A stretch of 22,681 bases of DNA, from positions 1 to 22,681 of the forward strand of contig CAZKUV010000005.1 of NCBI GenBank assembly GCA_964556075.1, in the 5' to 3' direction. This DNA comes from JAUIHN01 sp964556075. GTDB taxonomy: Bacteria > Patescibacteriota > Saccharimonadia > Saccharimonadales > Saccharimonadaceae. Both the position numbers and the translations under genes were made by a program. The notes under the pieces are model-generated. The model was not told where the DNA came from. It was given only the letters and a program-made list of their open reading frames with translations, and did no database searches. Positions 7,308 through 14,704 of the stretch are shown here, in pieces. How positions within the stretch are numbered: position 1 is the first letter of the stretch; every line of letters begins with the position of its first letter.

Positions 7308-7387
7308 TGTCACGGAATATTTTCATCACTATTGTATGTAAACATATCTTGTATCCGCAAAACACTTGTGGTACCGTGAAATAATAT

Positions 7388-8155
7388 ATGAAGAACGACA
7401 CCAGTAACATCGTCGTTGTACGTGACCTGACGAAGAAGTACGGTCAAAAGACGGTCGTCAATGATGTCAGCTTTACAGTCAAAGAGGGCGAGGTGTTTGG
7501 CATTCTTGGACCAAACGGAGCTGGAAAGACGACGACTCTTGAAATGATAGAGACGCTTCGGCCATATGACAAGGGAGAGGTAGTTGTTGACGGTATCGAT
7601 GTCGCTCGCGATCCAAACAAGGTTAAGCAAACCATAGGAGTGCAGACCCAATCCTCGGCTTTTTACGATAAAGTTTCCTTGATTGAGCAATTAACGTTTA
7701 TGGCATCAGTCTACAATACAGACGCTAACCCAATGAAGCTGCTTGAAGACGTCAATCTAGTAGATAAGGCAAAGGAGTATCCAGAGAAGCTGTCGGGCGG
7801 ACAGAAGCAACGGTTCAGTATCGCGATGGCGTTAATAAATAAACCCCGAGTATTATTTCTTGACGAGCCGACTACTGGCCTTGACCCTCAAGCTAGGCGA
7901 AAAATGTGGGACTTAATTACCGACCTGAAGGCTCGGGACATCACGATTATTATGACGACCCACTACATGGAAGAGGCTCAGAATTTATGTGACAGAGTCG
8001 CGATTATGGATGACGGTAAAATTGTCGCACTCGATACCCCGCAGAAGCTCATATCTGACCTACTTGCTACAGGATTTAAGAAGAAAGAGGTTGTACAACT
8101 AGCTGACCTTGAAGATGTGTTCATCAACTTAACAGGCAAGGCACTACGGGATTAG
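7388..8155 (+). CDS. ABC exporter ATP-binding protein
   Basis: A 255-residue cytoplasmic ATPase subunit that drives the permease encoded next. Walker A is GPNGAGKTT (41-49), the signature is LSGGQ (135-139), Walker B is VLFLDE (155-160) followed by the D-loop GLDP, and the switch His is H192 in TTHYMEEA. This arrangement and the ABC-2 partner place it with DrrA/CcmA-like drug or lipid exporters; the substrate is not readable. No ribosome site is visible before the ATG at 7388, where AATAATAT directly precedes it. It ends seven bases before the permease, so the two form an operon. Confidence 0.93.
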   Translation: MKNDTSNIVVVRDLTKKYGQKTVVNDVSFTVKEGEVFGILGPNGAGKTTTLEMIETLRPYDKGEVVVDGIDVARDPNKVKQTIGVQTQSSAFYDKVSLIEQLTFMASVYNTDANPMKLLEDVNLVDKAKEYPEKLSGGQKQRFSIAMALINKPRVLFLDEPTTGLDPQARRKMWDLITDLKARDITIIMTTHYMEEAQNLCDRVAIMDDGKIVALDTPQKLISDLLATGFKKKEVVQLADLEDVFINLTGKALRD

Positions 8156-8162
8156 TCGCGGC

Positions 8163-9260
8163 ATGAAGACGACTTTACTATACGCAAAACTTCAACTGAT
8201 GCGCCTGCTTCGTGATCCAGTCACATTGATCGTATTGTTCGCGATTCCTGTTTTACTGCTCGTATTGTTCGGCGCCTTTATCGGTAGAGGAAACGCCGGT
8301 GATGTATCGTTAAAAGTTGCTGTAATTAACGAGTCCAGCGAACAGTTCGCGAGCGAATTCGTCGATCAGCTACGGTCTGTCGACATACTATCAGTCCAGG
8401 ATGAATCGATGTCACGCTCTGAAGCCGAGGCAAAACTGAAGGATAATCAGCTTGACGGGATACTTGAGCTGCCTTCGGACTTTGGCCAAATTGTCGATGG
8501 AAAGCCGACAGGAATCGTTCGCCTGCTTGCTGATTCTGGTGATCGTTCTTCAATCGATATACTCATGGGGGTAATGACTCGTATCGCTGAGCATAATAAC
8601 GCGGCGATTACCGGAAGCGAAGCCCCGATAAGGATTGAGCAGTCGTCGGTTGAGGGAACCGCGTCTAAACCAGTCGATGTTCTATATCCAATGTTTACGT
8701 CGATGGCAATCATGATGGTAGGTATTTTTGCGGTGGCGTCCGCTATACCTACTGATAAAAAGACGGGCATTTTGCGAAGAATGAGAGTCACGCCTTTCCG
8801 CGCTAGCCAGATGATTGGCGGTATCGTACTAGCCTACATTATTCTGTCATTTATGGTTGTAGCGGTGATGACGAGTATTGCCATGATTGCGTTTGGCATG
8901 GAAATGAGAGGGGATTGGCTAAACCTTAGCGCGCTCGTCCTCATTAGTTCAATGGTTATGATTGCTCTCGGTGTCATGATTGGAGGTTGGGCAAAAAACA
9001 CCACGCAGTCGGATATATACGGACAGATTATCTTCATAGGTTCACTTGCGTTCAGTGGATTATGGTTGCCGCGGGCACTTATGCCAGAATGGCTTCGAGA
9101 TATTACTGCGTTTCTGCCTTTGACTCCTCTAATCGAAGGAATGGAACGTATCGTGGTTGTAGGTCTTACCGTTGCGGATATCGGGTTTCAACTGGCCGTG
9201 CTAGCGGGTTGGTTTATAATCGCCTTTGTTATAGGCATGAAGACGTTTCGCTGGGAATAG
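8163..9260 (+). CDS. ABC-2 type exporter permease
   Basis: A 365-residue membrane subunit with the classic ABC-2 exporter plan: one helix near residues 20-43, a large external domain (about 45-175, including VAVINESSEQFASEFVDQL and DGILELPSDF), then five helices from about 177 to 362. The external domain is the YhgE/Pip-like kind seen in ABC2_membrane_3 permeases. The cytoplasmic loop KKTGILRRMRVTPFRASQ is the usual contact with the ATPase. It starts seven bases after the ATPase gene and should work with it to export a drug, lipid or peptide that cannot be identified from the sequence. Confidence 0.92.
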   Translation: MKTTLLYAKLQLMRLLRDPVTLIVLFAIPVLLLVLFGAFIGRGNAGDVSLKVAVINESSEQFASEFVDQLRSVDILSVQDESMSRSEAEAKLKDNQLDGILELPSDFGQIVDGKPTGIVRLLADSGDRSSIDILMGVMTRIAEHNNAAITGSEAPIRIEQSSVEGTASKPVDVLYPMFTSMAIMMVGIFAVASAIPTDKKTGILRRMRVTPFRASQMIGGIVLAYIILSFMVVAVMTSIAMIAFGMEMRGDWLNLSALVLISSMVMIALGVMIGGWAKNTTQSDIYGQIIFIGSLAFSGLWLPRALMPEWLRDITAFLPLTPLIEGMERIVVVGLTVADIGFQLAVLAGWFIIAFVIGMKTFRWE

Positions 9261-9313
9261 ACTGACGCCCTGTCTGGATTAATCAACCAGCCTTTGACCG
9301 ATAAAATTAGCGC

Positions 9314-9877
9314 GTGGAACACTTGACCATAAGCATGAATGTAGTTGCTGCAAAAAGACAAACCACGCATCCAAAAGCCGCCTTTACTATTGTTGAGCTA
9401 CTGATAGTTATCGTGGTAATAGCTATTTTGGCTGCGATAAGTATCGTAGCGTATACGGGTATTCAGAATCGCGCAAACGATTCTTCAATTCAAAACGACT
9501 TGGCGGCGTTATCGAAAAGTTTTGAGCTTTTTAGGGTTGATGATGGCGCGTATCCGGATTCGGTCACTAACCTCGGGACATTGAATGCTAAGGTTAATAA
9601 ATCCGCATACTTAACTAGCCCTGACGTAAGTTTCAACCTCATTGTCTTTATTCATCCATCGAGTAATCCAACGTCCATCGCGGTACTTGCTTCAAGCAAA
9701 TCCGGGAATAGATTTTATGCCTTGAACGGTGGAGCGCCAGTGCAATATACAGGTGCGGTTAGCTGGTCTGGGACTAATCACGGAGCGATGTGCAGTGACC
9801 TTATTCCAGGGGCGGCCGTAATTGCCGGATCAAGCTCGGGGTATGGTTCTAGTGCTTGGCGGTCGTGGGTCAATTAA
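9314..9877 (+). CDS. Type IV pilin-like protein
   Basis: A 187-residue protein with a class III (prepilin) signal: a basic leader, then AAFTIVELLIVIVVIAILAAIS. Phe+1 and Glu+5 are present as in type IV pilins and pseudopilins, but the residue before the cleavage site is Ala, not the usual Gly. The rest is a Ser/Gly-rich globular head with AxNDLAALSKSFELFRVDDGAYPDS-type pilin features. The GTG at 9314 is six bases after TAAAAT, suggesting a leaderless start; an ATG at 9335 is the alternative. It would be assembled by a type IV pilus or secretion apparatus encoded elsewhere, as nothing else here belongs to one. Confidence 0.82.
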   Translation: MEHLTISMNVVAAKRQTTHPKAAFTIVELLIVIVVIAILAAISIVAYTGIQNRANDSSIQNDLAALSKSFELFRVDDGAYPDSVTNLGTLNAKVNKSAYLTSPDVSFNLIVFIHPSSNPTSIAVLASSKSGNRFYALNGGAPVQYTGAVSWSGTNHGAMCSDLIPGAAVIAGSSSGYGSSAWRSWVN

Positions 9878-9883
9878 TTCCTG

Positions 9884-9889
9884 TATAAT
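9884..9889 (+). promoter_or_regulatory. Perfect TATAAT -10 box for second ABC operon
   Basis: TATAAT preceded directly by TG ends seven bases before the ATG at 9897. The start of transcription should coincide with the start codon. Confidence 0.7.
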
Positions 9890-9896
9890 ACGAAGC

Positions 9897-10700
9897 ATGA
9901 ACGTTTTGCAGGTAACAGACCTTTCCAAAGAATTCGAAGGAAAGGATGTAATCTCTGACCTAAATTTCTCGGTGACACCCGGATCGATAACTGGATTTCT
10001 TGGACCAAATGGAGCAGGCAAGAGCACGACCATGAATATTATCATGGGGTTTATCAAGGCGTCAAAAGGGACAGTACGTATTTTCGATGAGTTAGTAACG
10101 ATTAATTCACCAAAAACACGCAGTCAGGTCGGATATCTTTCAAACTCGAGTAAGCTTGATCGTACGTTAAGCGCGAAGCAGGAAATCGAATACTTTGGAC
10201 GACTCGGTGGGACCTACGATCGTGAGTACGTCGACACGCTTGTTCGGCGCCTTAAGCTTGACGTAAATCAAAAGATTGGAGGACTGAGTACCGGCAATTA
10301 TCAGAAGGTAGCATTAATTATCGCATTAATGCACCGGCCAAGGCTACTTATTCTAGACGAACCAACCAATGGTTTAGATCCCCTTATTCAAGCTGAATTC
10401 AATAAAATAATTACGGAACTACGGGATACTGGATCAACTATCTTCATCTCATCCCATATTCTCAGCGATGTGCAACAGCTCTGTGATGAATTTATTTTCA
10501 TTAAGAATGGAGCAATCGTTACGCAGCTTACAAAAGACGACCTGCTCGCATCGACCAGCAAAGTCGTAACTATTCGAACGAATGACAAGAATCATGATGA
10601 GGTTGTAGCGCTGCTGAATGAGCGGGGTGTCGAACATGAGGTTTCAATGGGAAGTCTGGACGATGTCTTTATGAGATATTACGGAGAGAGAAATGAATAG
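9897..10700 (+). CDS. ABC transporter ATP-binding protein
   Basis: A 267-residue ATPase of the BcrA/NatA-like type. Walker A is GPNGAGKST (36-44), the signature is the variant LSTGN (130-134), Walker B is LLILDE (150-155), and the switch His is H187 in SSHILSD. An extra C-terminal domain of about 60 residues ends in SLDDVFMRYYGE. The longer open frame upstream overlaps the pilin gene and is not used: the perfect -10 box seven bases before 9897 fixes the start. Its last eight bases overlap the permease gene (ATGAATAG), so the two are translationally coupled. Confidence 0.93.
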   Translation: MNVLQVTDLSKEFEGKDVISDLNFSVTPGSITGFLGPNGAGKSTTMNIIMGFIKASKGTVRIFDELVTINSPKTRSQVGYLSNSSKLDRTLSAKQEIEYFGRLGGTYDREYVDTLVRRLKLDVNQKIGGLSTGNYQKVALIIALMHRPRLLILDEPTNGLDPLIQAEFNKIITELRDTGSTIFISSHILSDVQQLCDEFIFIKNGAIVTQLTKDDLLASTSKVVTIRTNDKNHDEVVALLNERGVEHEVSMGSLDDVFMRYYGERNE

Positions 10701-11484
10701 CGTGATAATACTTAAGGTGCTCAAAGAAAAACGTAGAGCAATAGTACTCTGGGCGCTAGCGATTGGGATTTCAAATATTGGTCTTGCGCTGCTTTTTCCA
10801 GCAATGAGAGATACGATGGGTGCGATGACCGAATCTGTACCGAAAGAAATGGAGAACTGGTTCGGAAGCGCTGAAGTGTGGCAGACATACACTGGGTTTG
10901 CCGGACAGGAACTATTCGGTCAAATGTCAATTATCTTGGTTGTCATGGCAATTCTATTTGGAGGCGGTTTTCTGGCAGGGTACGAAGGTAATGGCGCTTT
11001 GCTTACTCTACTCTCCCGACCTGTTAACAGAAAGATGGTGTTTTGGCAGAAATACGCGGCGTTTTTCATTACGGTTTCCGTAGTGGCAATAGTATACCTT
11101 GTAGGCATTCTGATAGGCGGTTTGATTCTCGGTGAAACGCTCGAGTTTAAAGAACTTATGGGTGCGATGCTGATGGTGTACTTACTAGCGCTTTCGCTTG
11201 GCTCGGTTGCATTTTCTATTGGAGCAATTACGGGTAACGCTGCCATGTCGGGCATCACCACCGGCCTCTATGCCTTTGTCGCGTACCTGGTCTCGTCGCT
11301 GTCGACAGCTGCTGACATTGTTGAAACTATTAGTTATGGCTCATTGTTTAGATATGCGAGCCCGGTCGATGTAATAGCCGACGGTATCAGTTTAGGACGA
11401 GTCTTGGTACTACTCGCGGTTCCTATCGTGGCTGTGCTTCTCGCTTTACCGATATTTACTAACAGGGATCTTAATACGAGGTAG
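10693..11484 (+). CDS. ABC-2 type permease
   Basis: A 263-residue integral membrane partner of the preceding ATPase, with six predicted helices and an extracytoplasmic segment after helix one (about residues 36-72). The region EGNGALLTLLSRPVNRKMVFWQK is the typical ATPase-contact loop of bacitracin- or sodium-exporter-like permeases. It starts inside the end of the ATPase gene, and GAGA lies just before its ATG. The following deaminase gene begins two bases after its stop, putting all three in one transcription unit. The substrate is unknown. Confidence 0.9.
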   Translation: MNSVIILKVLKEKRRAIVLWALAIGISNIGLALLFPAMRDTMGAMTESVPKEMENWFGSAEVWQTYTGFAGQELFGQMSIILVVMAILFGGGFLAGYEGNGALLTLLSRPVNRKMVFWQKYAAFFITVSVVAIVYLVGILIGGLILGETLEFKELMGAMLMVYLLALSLGSVAFSIGAITGNAAMSGITTGLYAFVAYLVSSLSTAADIVETISYGSLFRYASPVDVIADGISLGRVLVLLAVPIVAVLLALPIFTNRDLNTR

Positions 11485-11486
11485 AA

Positions 11487-11946
11487 ATGATGCAGAAATG
11501 GTCACAAAGAAGCTTCGACGCCGCCTTTGATGAAGCGAGGTCGAGTCTTGAGGAAGGTGGGGTACCGGTCGGAGCTGCGCTGGACATCGATGGACAGCTA
11601 GTCGCCACTGGACATAATCAACGTGTACAGTTAGGGGACCCAATCGCGCACGGTGAAATGGACTGCCTCCGGCGGGCGGGCAGACAACGGAGCTATGAGA
11701 GAGCTGTACTTTATACAACACTTGCTCCTTGCATGATGTGTGCGGGTACGATTGTTCAGTTCGGGATTCCTGTTGTAGTAGTTGGGGAGGACAAAACCTT
11801 TCCCGGTGAACTCAAGTTTCTGAGACACCATGGAGTAGAGGTAATACATCTCGATGACCCTCGTTGCATAGAACTGATGAAAGNNNNNNNNNNNNNNNNN
11901 NNNNNNNNNNNCCGACGTTTGGGCTGAAGATATCGGCGAATTATAG
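11487..11946 (+). CDS. Cytosine deaminase-like zinc deaminase, interrupted by scaffold gap
   Basis: A CDA-fold deaminase that resembles yeast-type cytosine deaminase (FCY1) more than TadA. The zinc and proton-relay site is HGE (55-57) plus PCMMC (81-85). Flanks match too: GVPVGAAL, GHNQRVQ, LYTTLAPC, FGIPVVVVGED and DDPRCIELMK. It should hydrolyse cytosine or a related base to uracil and ammonia. 28 Ns (11884-11911) interrupt the C terminus. Beyond them, in a frame one base off, the sequence reads DVWAEDIGEL and stops at 11944-11946, matching the family's WFEDIGE ending, so the gap length is wrong. A GAGG site overlaps the end of the permease gene, so translation is probably coupled. Confidence 0.85.
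11884..11911. other. Scaffold gap (28 N)
   Basis: A run of 28 N inside the deaminase gene. Restoring the frame needs one base fewer, or one fewer modulo three; by comparison with relatives only about six or seven codons are missing. Confidence 0.97.
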
Positions 11947-12003
11947 CCCGTACCCTATCCCCTATTTGTCTTAGGCTGATGGAAAAAGGACTTCAGCATA
12001 TCT

Positions 12004-12032
12004 TTGACTGATTGCAAACTGAACTGGATAAT
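12004..12032 (+). promoter_or_regulatory. Sigma70-type promoter of the sortase operon
   Basis: TTGACT (12004-12009), exactly 17 bases, then GATAAT (12027-12032). The predicted leader is about 60 bases and includes a strong AGGAGGGG ribosome site before the ATG at 12100, unlike the leaderless genes nearby. Confidence 0.75.
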
Positions 12033-12099
12033 CATATGATAGATACAAACAAAAAAGCGTTATGCGAGAGGGTAGTAACAAATCTAAGAGGAGGGGCAT

Positions 12100-12651
12100 A
12101 TGAGGAAAGTAGCGCATATTGTTGCTGGACTGACAATAATGGTAGCTGCACCTGTCGCAATGAGCATGACAGCGCTCGCGGCATTTGAGTGCGAAATCGG
12201 ATTTACTGGTCCGGATTCACAGAATATGTGTGTATCGGAGCAGGAATACCAATGCGAGATTATAAATGATACCCAGGTCACGATTAACAATGTTAACGAT
12301 CAGGATGCGGTAACCGGCGATGCCGAAATAAATGACAATCGTACAGGAGGGAGCGCCACAACCGGATCGGCTGGCAATAGCAATCAGTCGACATTTACTC
12401 TAAGAATCGAAAACGGGGGCACCGACGATGAAGTCTGCTTCGCGTCATTGGTAGTTCCAGCCAATGAAACTCCCGAAACTCCTGAAACACCCGAGCCAGG
12501 TAGAGGAGAGGCTACCGTACAACCTGAACAAAAGGTAACGCCAAACGCTCTTCCGGTTACGAGCAGTGGCAGTGCCCCTATTCTTGTGGTGGTAGGCGGT
12601 TCCGCACTCACGGTAGGTCTGGCCGTCGCACATCGACGACTGCGCCTTTAA
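12100..12651 (+). CDS. Secreted repeat protein with LPVTS sorting-like tail
   Basis: A 183-residue secreted surface protein of no known family. A signal peptide (1-28, ending ALA) is followed by one copy of the repeat shared with the two genes downstream: FTGPDSQN (35-42), TQVTINN (58-64), then TGDAEIND..TGGSATTGSAGN (72-93). Four Cys (31, 44, 52, 113) could form disulphides. A Pro/Glu linker leads to ALPVTSSG (150-157), a hydrophobic helix (160-177) and a basic tail HRRLRL. That order is the plan of a sortase signal, with LPVTS replacing LPxTG. The sortase gene starts 13 bases later, so it is probably this enzyme's substrate (inference). Confidence 0.75.
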   Translation: MRKVAHIVAGLTIMVAAPVAMSMTALAAFECEIGFTGPDSQNMCVSEQEYQCEIINDTQVTINNVNDQDAVTGDAEINDNRTGGSATTGSAGNSNQSTFTLRIENGGTDDEVCFASLVVPANETPETPETPEPGRGEATVQPEQKVTPNALPVTSSGSAPILVVVGGSALTVGLAVAHRRLRL

Positions 12652-12664
12652 GTAGGTTCATCAC

Positions 12665-13714
12665 ATGACACGGTTACTCGCGGACCGGATCGGAGCAATC
12701 GGCAGTTTTAGCGTCATTTCGATGACGCTGATGCTGCCGCTTCCTTTGTTTACTACGAGTGATGGGATTATTCAACGAAATAATACATCCCAAGTCGTCT
12801 CGCCCGTTTCACGATACCGAACGAAGCAACGAAAAGATTCAGTTGCGACTGATGACATTAGCCGCCCCATGAGTAAGTCTACGCATGATTCGAGCGGCAG
12901 TAGAGCGCTCTTAAAGAGCTTTACCAACAGGACAACGTCCAGCGAAGTAGTGCCAAAAGTAAAGTCTCTGGCTACCGTTATTTCTCCGTCTAACGAGAGA
13001 AGGAAAAAGACGGAACCATTAGTTCGAGAAAAGGCTAAGCAGTACCATAGCGAAAACACCGAGACAGTGCTGCTCGCGGCATCAAACTCCTCGTCGCCAC
13101 AGCGAGATAAAGACGAAGATTCCATTATTCCGGATAAAGTTTCGTTGATTTGGGACGACACATCAACTCAATCCAAGGTATTTCGTACTCTGCTGGCAGA
13201 GAAAGAACTATTTGCTATGACGGGAAAACTACCGCCTTTGCCTCAAGAAAATCAAACCAAAAAACAGGAACTCGATTCGCCGAGGAAGCAGCCAGTTACC
13301 GGAACACCAGAACATATTGCCATACCGAGTCTTGGGATTGACGTAAACGTTCGATCAGGCAAATATGATCCGGTAACAGGTGCTTGGGAGTTGGATGACG
13401 CTTCCGTGTTTCATGCCTCAACGACTGTTCCCGTTAATGATACGAACGGCACAACGCTTATTTACGGTCACGCAAAGTGGGGACTATTTGGAAGTCTTCC
13501 TGATATATCGCCAGGTGCAGAAGCAATCGTTCGTACCTCGAATGGTAAGCAGTTTGTATACGAACTTGAGTACTCTGAGCAAGTAGATCCAAGTGATGTC
13601 ACCGTAATGACCATTGAAGGTCCTCCAATGTTAGCGTTACAAACATGTTCTGGATTATTCGATCAACACAGAACTATTGCCTATTTTCGACTGAAGAATA
13701 TCATCCAAGAGTAA
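12665..13714 (+). CDS. Sortase with long N-terminal linker
   Basis: A 349-residue membrane-anchored transpeptidase. A hydrophobic anchor lies near residues 11-30, then about 180 residues of Ser/Thr/Lys-rich, probably disordered linker, then the sortase barrel (about 215-345): EHIAIPSLGIDVNV, GTTLIYGHAKWGLFGSL, LALQTCSGLFDQHRTIAYFRL. The catalytic triad can be read as His269, Cys328 (TCSG) and Arg336. It most resembles class E/F sortases, which join LPxTG-like proteins to the wall or to each other; the class is inferred. The usual length is 200-250 residues, so the linker is unusually long and may let the domain reach through the envelope. It is co-transcribed with the LPVTS protein. Confidence 0.85.
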   Translation: MTRLLADRIGAIGSFSVISMTLMLPLPLFTTSDGIIQRNNTSQVVSPVSRYRTKQRKDSVATDDISRPMSKSTHDSSGSRALLKSFTNRTTSSEVVPKVKSLATVISPSNERRKKTEPLVREKAKQYHSENTETVLLAASNSSSPQRDKDEDSIIPDKVSLIWDDTSTQSKVFRTLLAEKELFAMTGKLPPLPQENQTKKQELDSPRKQPVTGTPEHIAIPSLGIDVNVRSGKYDPVTGAWELDDASVFHASTTVPVNDTNGTTLIYGHAKWGLFGSLPDISPGAEAIVRTSNGKQFVYELEYSEQVDPSDVTVMTIEGPPMLALQTCSGLFDQHRTIAYFRLKNIIQE

Positions 13715-13869
13715 TATATTTTATAGCAATCTTCTGAGATTTAGCTGTAAATTGACTGTTAAAAAATACACAAGCGTTTAGTTAAATAAATCGCATACCG
13801 AGCCTATTCAACTCGCTATGCTTAGTCTTAGTCGCGAGGTAAATTCACGCGGGAGAGAAATGAAATATG

Positions 13870-13932
13870 CGAGCCGTAAAGAAAAGTATTACCAAGAATA
13901 TGTGTCTCCTTTCGAAGGGGCTTGGTAGCTCG
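13870..13932 (+). other. Nested hairpin in the leader
   Basis: CGAGC (13870-13874) pairs with GCTCG (13928-13932), enclosing ACCAAG/CTTGGT (13891-13896 with 13921-13926), which in turn encloses the small hairpin CCTTTCGAAGG (13908-13918). Confidence 0.5.
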
Positions 13933-13955
13933 TTCATTCTCAACCGAGTGAAGTT

Positions 13956-13982
13956 GCCGGCATAGGGGGTAGTCATGCCGGC
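13956..13982 (+). other. Eight-base-pair hairpin upstream of the ribosome site
   Basis: GCCGGCAT (13956-13963) pairs perfectly with ATGCCGGC (13975-13982), with an 11-base G-rich loop, about 25 bases before the ribosome site of the gene at 14019. Confidence 0.7.
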
Positions 13983-14018
13983 GGACCGTAGCGATACCAG
14001 TTAGGTAAAGGAGGGTGT

Positions 14019-14618
14019 ATGAAGAAAGTGGAAATTAAGAAGTTAGTCGGCGCGAGTGCCTTATCACTCGGTCTAGTTGTAGGAGTTGCTGGATTCGCAG
14101 GAGCATCGACGGGAACCATCGATACCACTGGTCCAGACTCAGACAACGAAATTCGTCATGAATCACGGGTCGAACTTGACCTAAGAAACGATAACGAAGT
14201 TGATCTAAGAAATAGGACTACGCAGCGCGCTACAAGTGGTGATGCACGCGTCCGCTCCAATACGACAGCCGGGAATGCCGCATCCGGTGACGCAACCAAT
14301 GAAAGCGTTGTTGACGCATTGGTTGAGGTAGACAACTCATCGGCAGCAGGTGACCTGAGCGGCCTTGTAGGAGGTCAGGGATCAGATACCGGGCGCATCG
14401 AGAATACCGGTCCTAACTCGGAGAACGAGGTGACGTTTGAGAACCGAGTAGAAGTCGACATCGAAAATGACAACGAGATAGATATCGACAACACGGTTGA
14501 TCAGCGGGCTCGTTCGGGTGATGCTTCTGTCCGCTACAACACCACCGGCGGCAGCGCCTCGACTGGTAGCGCATCAAATAGCAGCTCATCGATCTTTACG
14601 GTTAGCATCACTAATTAA
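14019..14618 (+). CDS. Secreted protein of two ~94-residue SGDA repeats
   Basis: A 199-residue secreted protein: signal peptide (1-29) then two copies of one unit. Each unit runs TGPxSxNE (37-44 and 130-137), ExRVELDLRNDNEVDLRN-like alternating strands, then SGDAxVRxNTTxGxAxxGxAxN (73-94 and 167-188). The offset between copies is 93-94 residues. Alternating hydrophobic and polar residues with many Asn, Asp and Thr suggest stacked β-strands such as a β-solenoid. No Cys, no C-terminal anchor and no sorting motif are present, so it may be released or non-covalently attached. A strong AAAGGAGGG site precedes the ATG. No known family was recognised. Confidence 0.75.
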   Translation: MKKVEIKKLVGASALSLGLVVGVAGFAGASTGTIDTTGPDSDNEIRHESRVELDLRNDNEVDLRNRTTQRATSGDARVRSNTTAGNAASGDATNESVVDALVEVDNSSAAGDLSGLVGGQGSDTGRIENTGPNSENEVTFENRVEVDIENDNEIDIDNTVDQRARSGDASVRYNTTGGSASTGSASNSSSSIFTVSITN

Positions 14619-14647
14619 TAGCCAACTTACCGACAGGCGCGTTTAAA

Positions 14648-14673
14648 GGGGCGGCGGCAGTAGCTGCCGCCCC
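14648..14673 (+). other. GC-rich hairpin between the two repeat-protein genes
   Basis: GGGGCGGC (14648-14655) pairs with GCCGCCCC (14666-14673); an alternative register pairs GGCGGCAG with CTGCCGCC around a TAG loop. No T tract follows, so it is more likely an mRNA processing or stability hairpin, or a partial terminator lowering expression of the next gene. Confidence 0.6.
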
Positions 14674-14704
14674 AGCCGGAATTCCGAAAGGGGGTATCGA
14701 CGTT

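Larger units (their letters stand above)
13715..14018 (+). promoter_or_regulatory. Long structured leader before repeat-protein gene
   Basis: This 304-base stretch has no gene but much pairing. TTGACT near 13753 may be a -35 element, though no good -10 box follows. Downstream lie CTCGC/GCGAG and CGCG/CGCG pairs (about 13820-13855) that exclude each other, a long hairpin at 13870-13932, an eight-base-pair hairpin at 13956-13982, and then AAAGGAGGG before the ATG at 14019. The layout suits a regulated 5' leader. I see no consensus of the glycine, c-di-AMP, c-di-GMP or cobalamin riboswitch. Confidence 0.45.

Noticed and set aside
12772..13161. 129-codon open frame antisense to the sortase linker
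   Set aside because: It is opposite a low-complexity coding stretch and has no promoter, ribosome site or family pattern.
13840..13950. Glycine riboswitch (GGGAGAGA and CGAAGGGGC present)
   Set aside because: The conserved CTCAGGCAAAAGGAC part is missing and the neighbours are not glycine-related.
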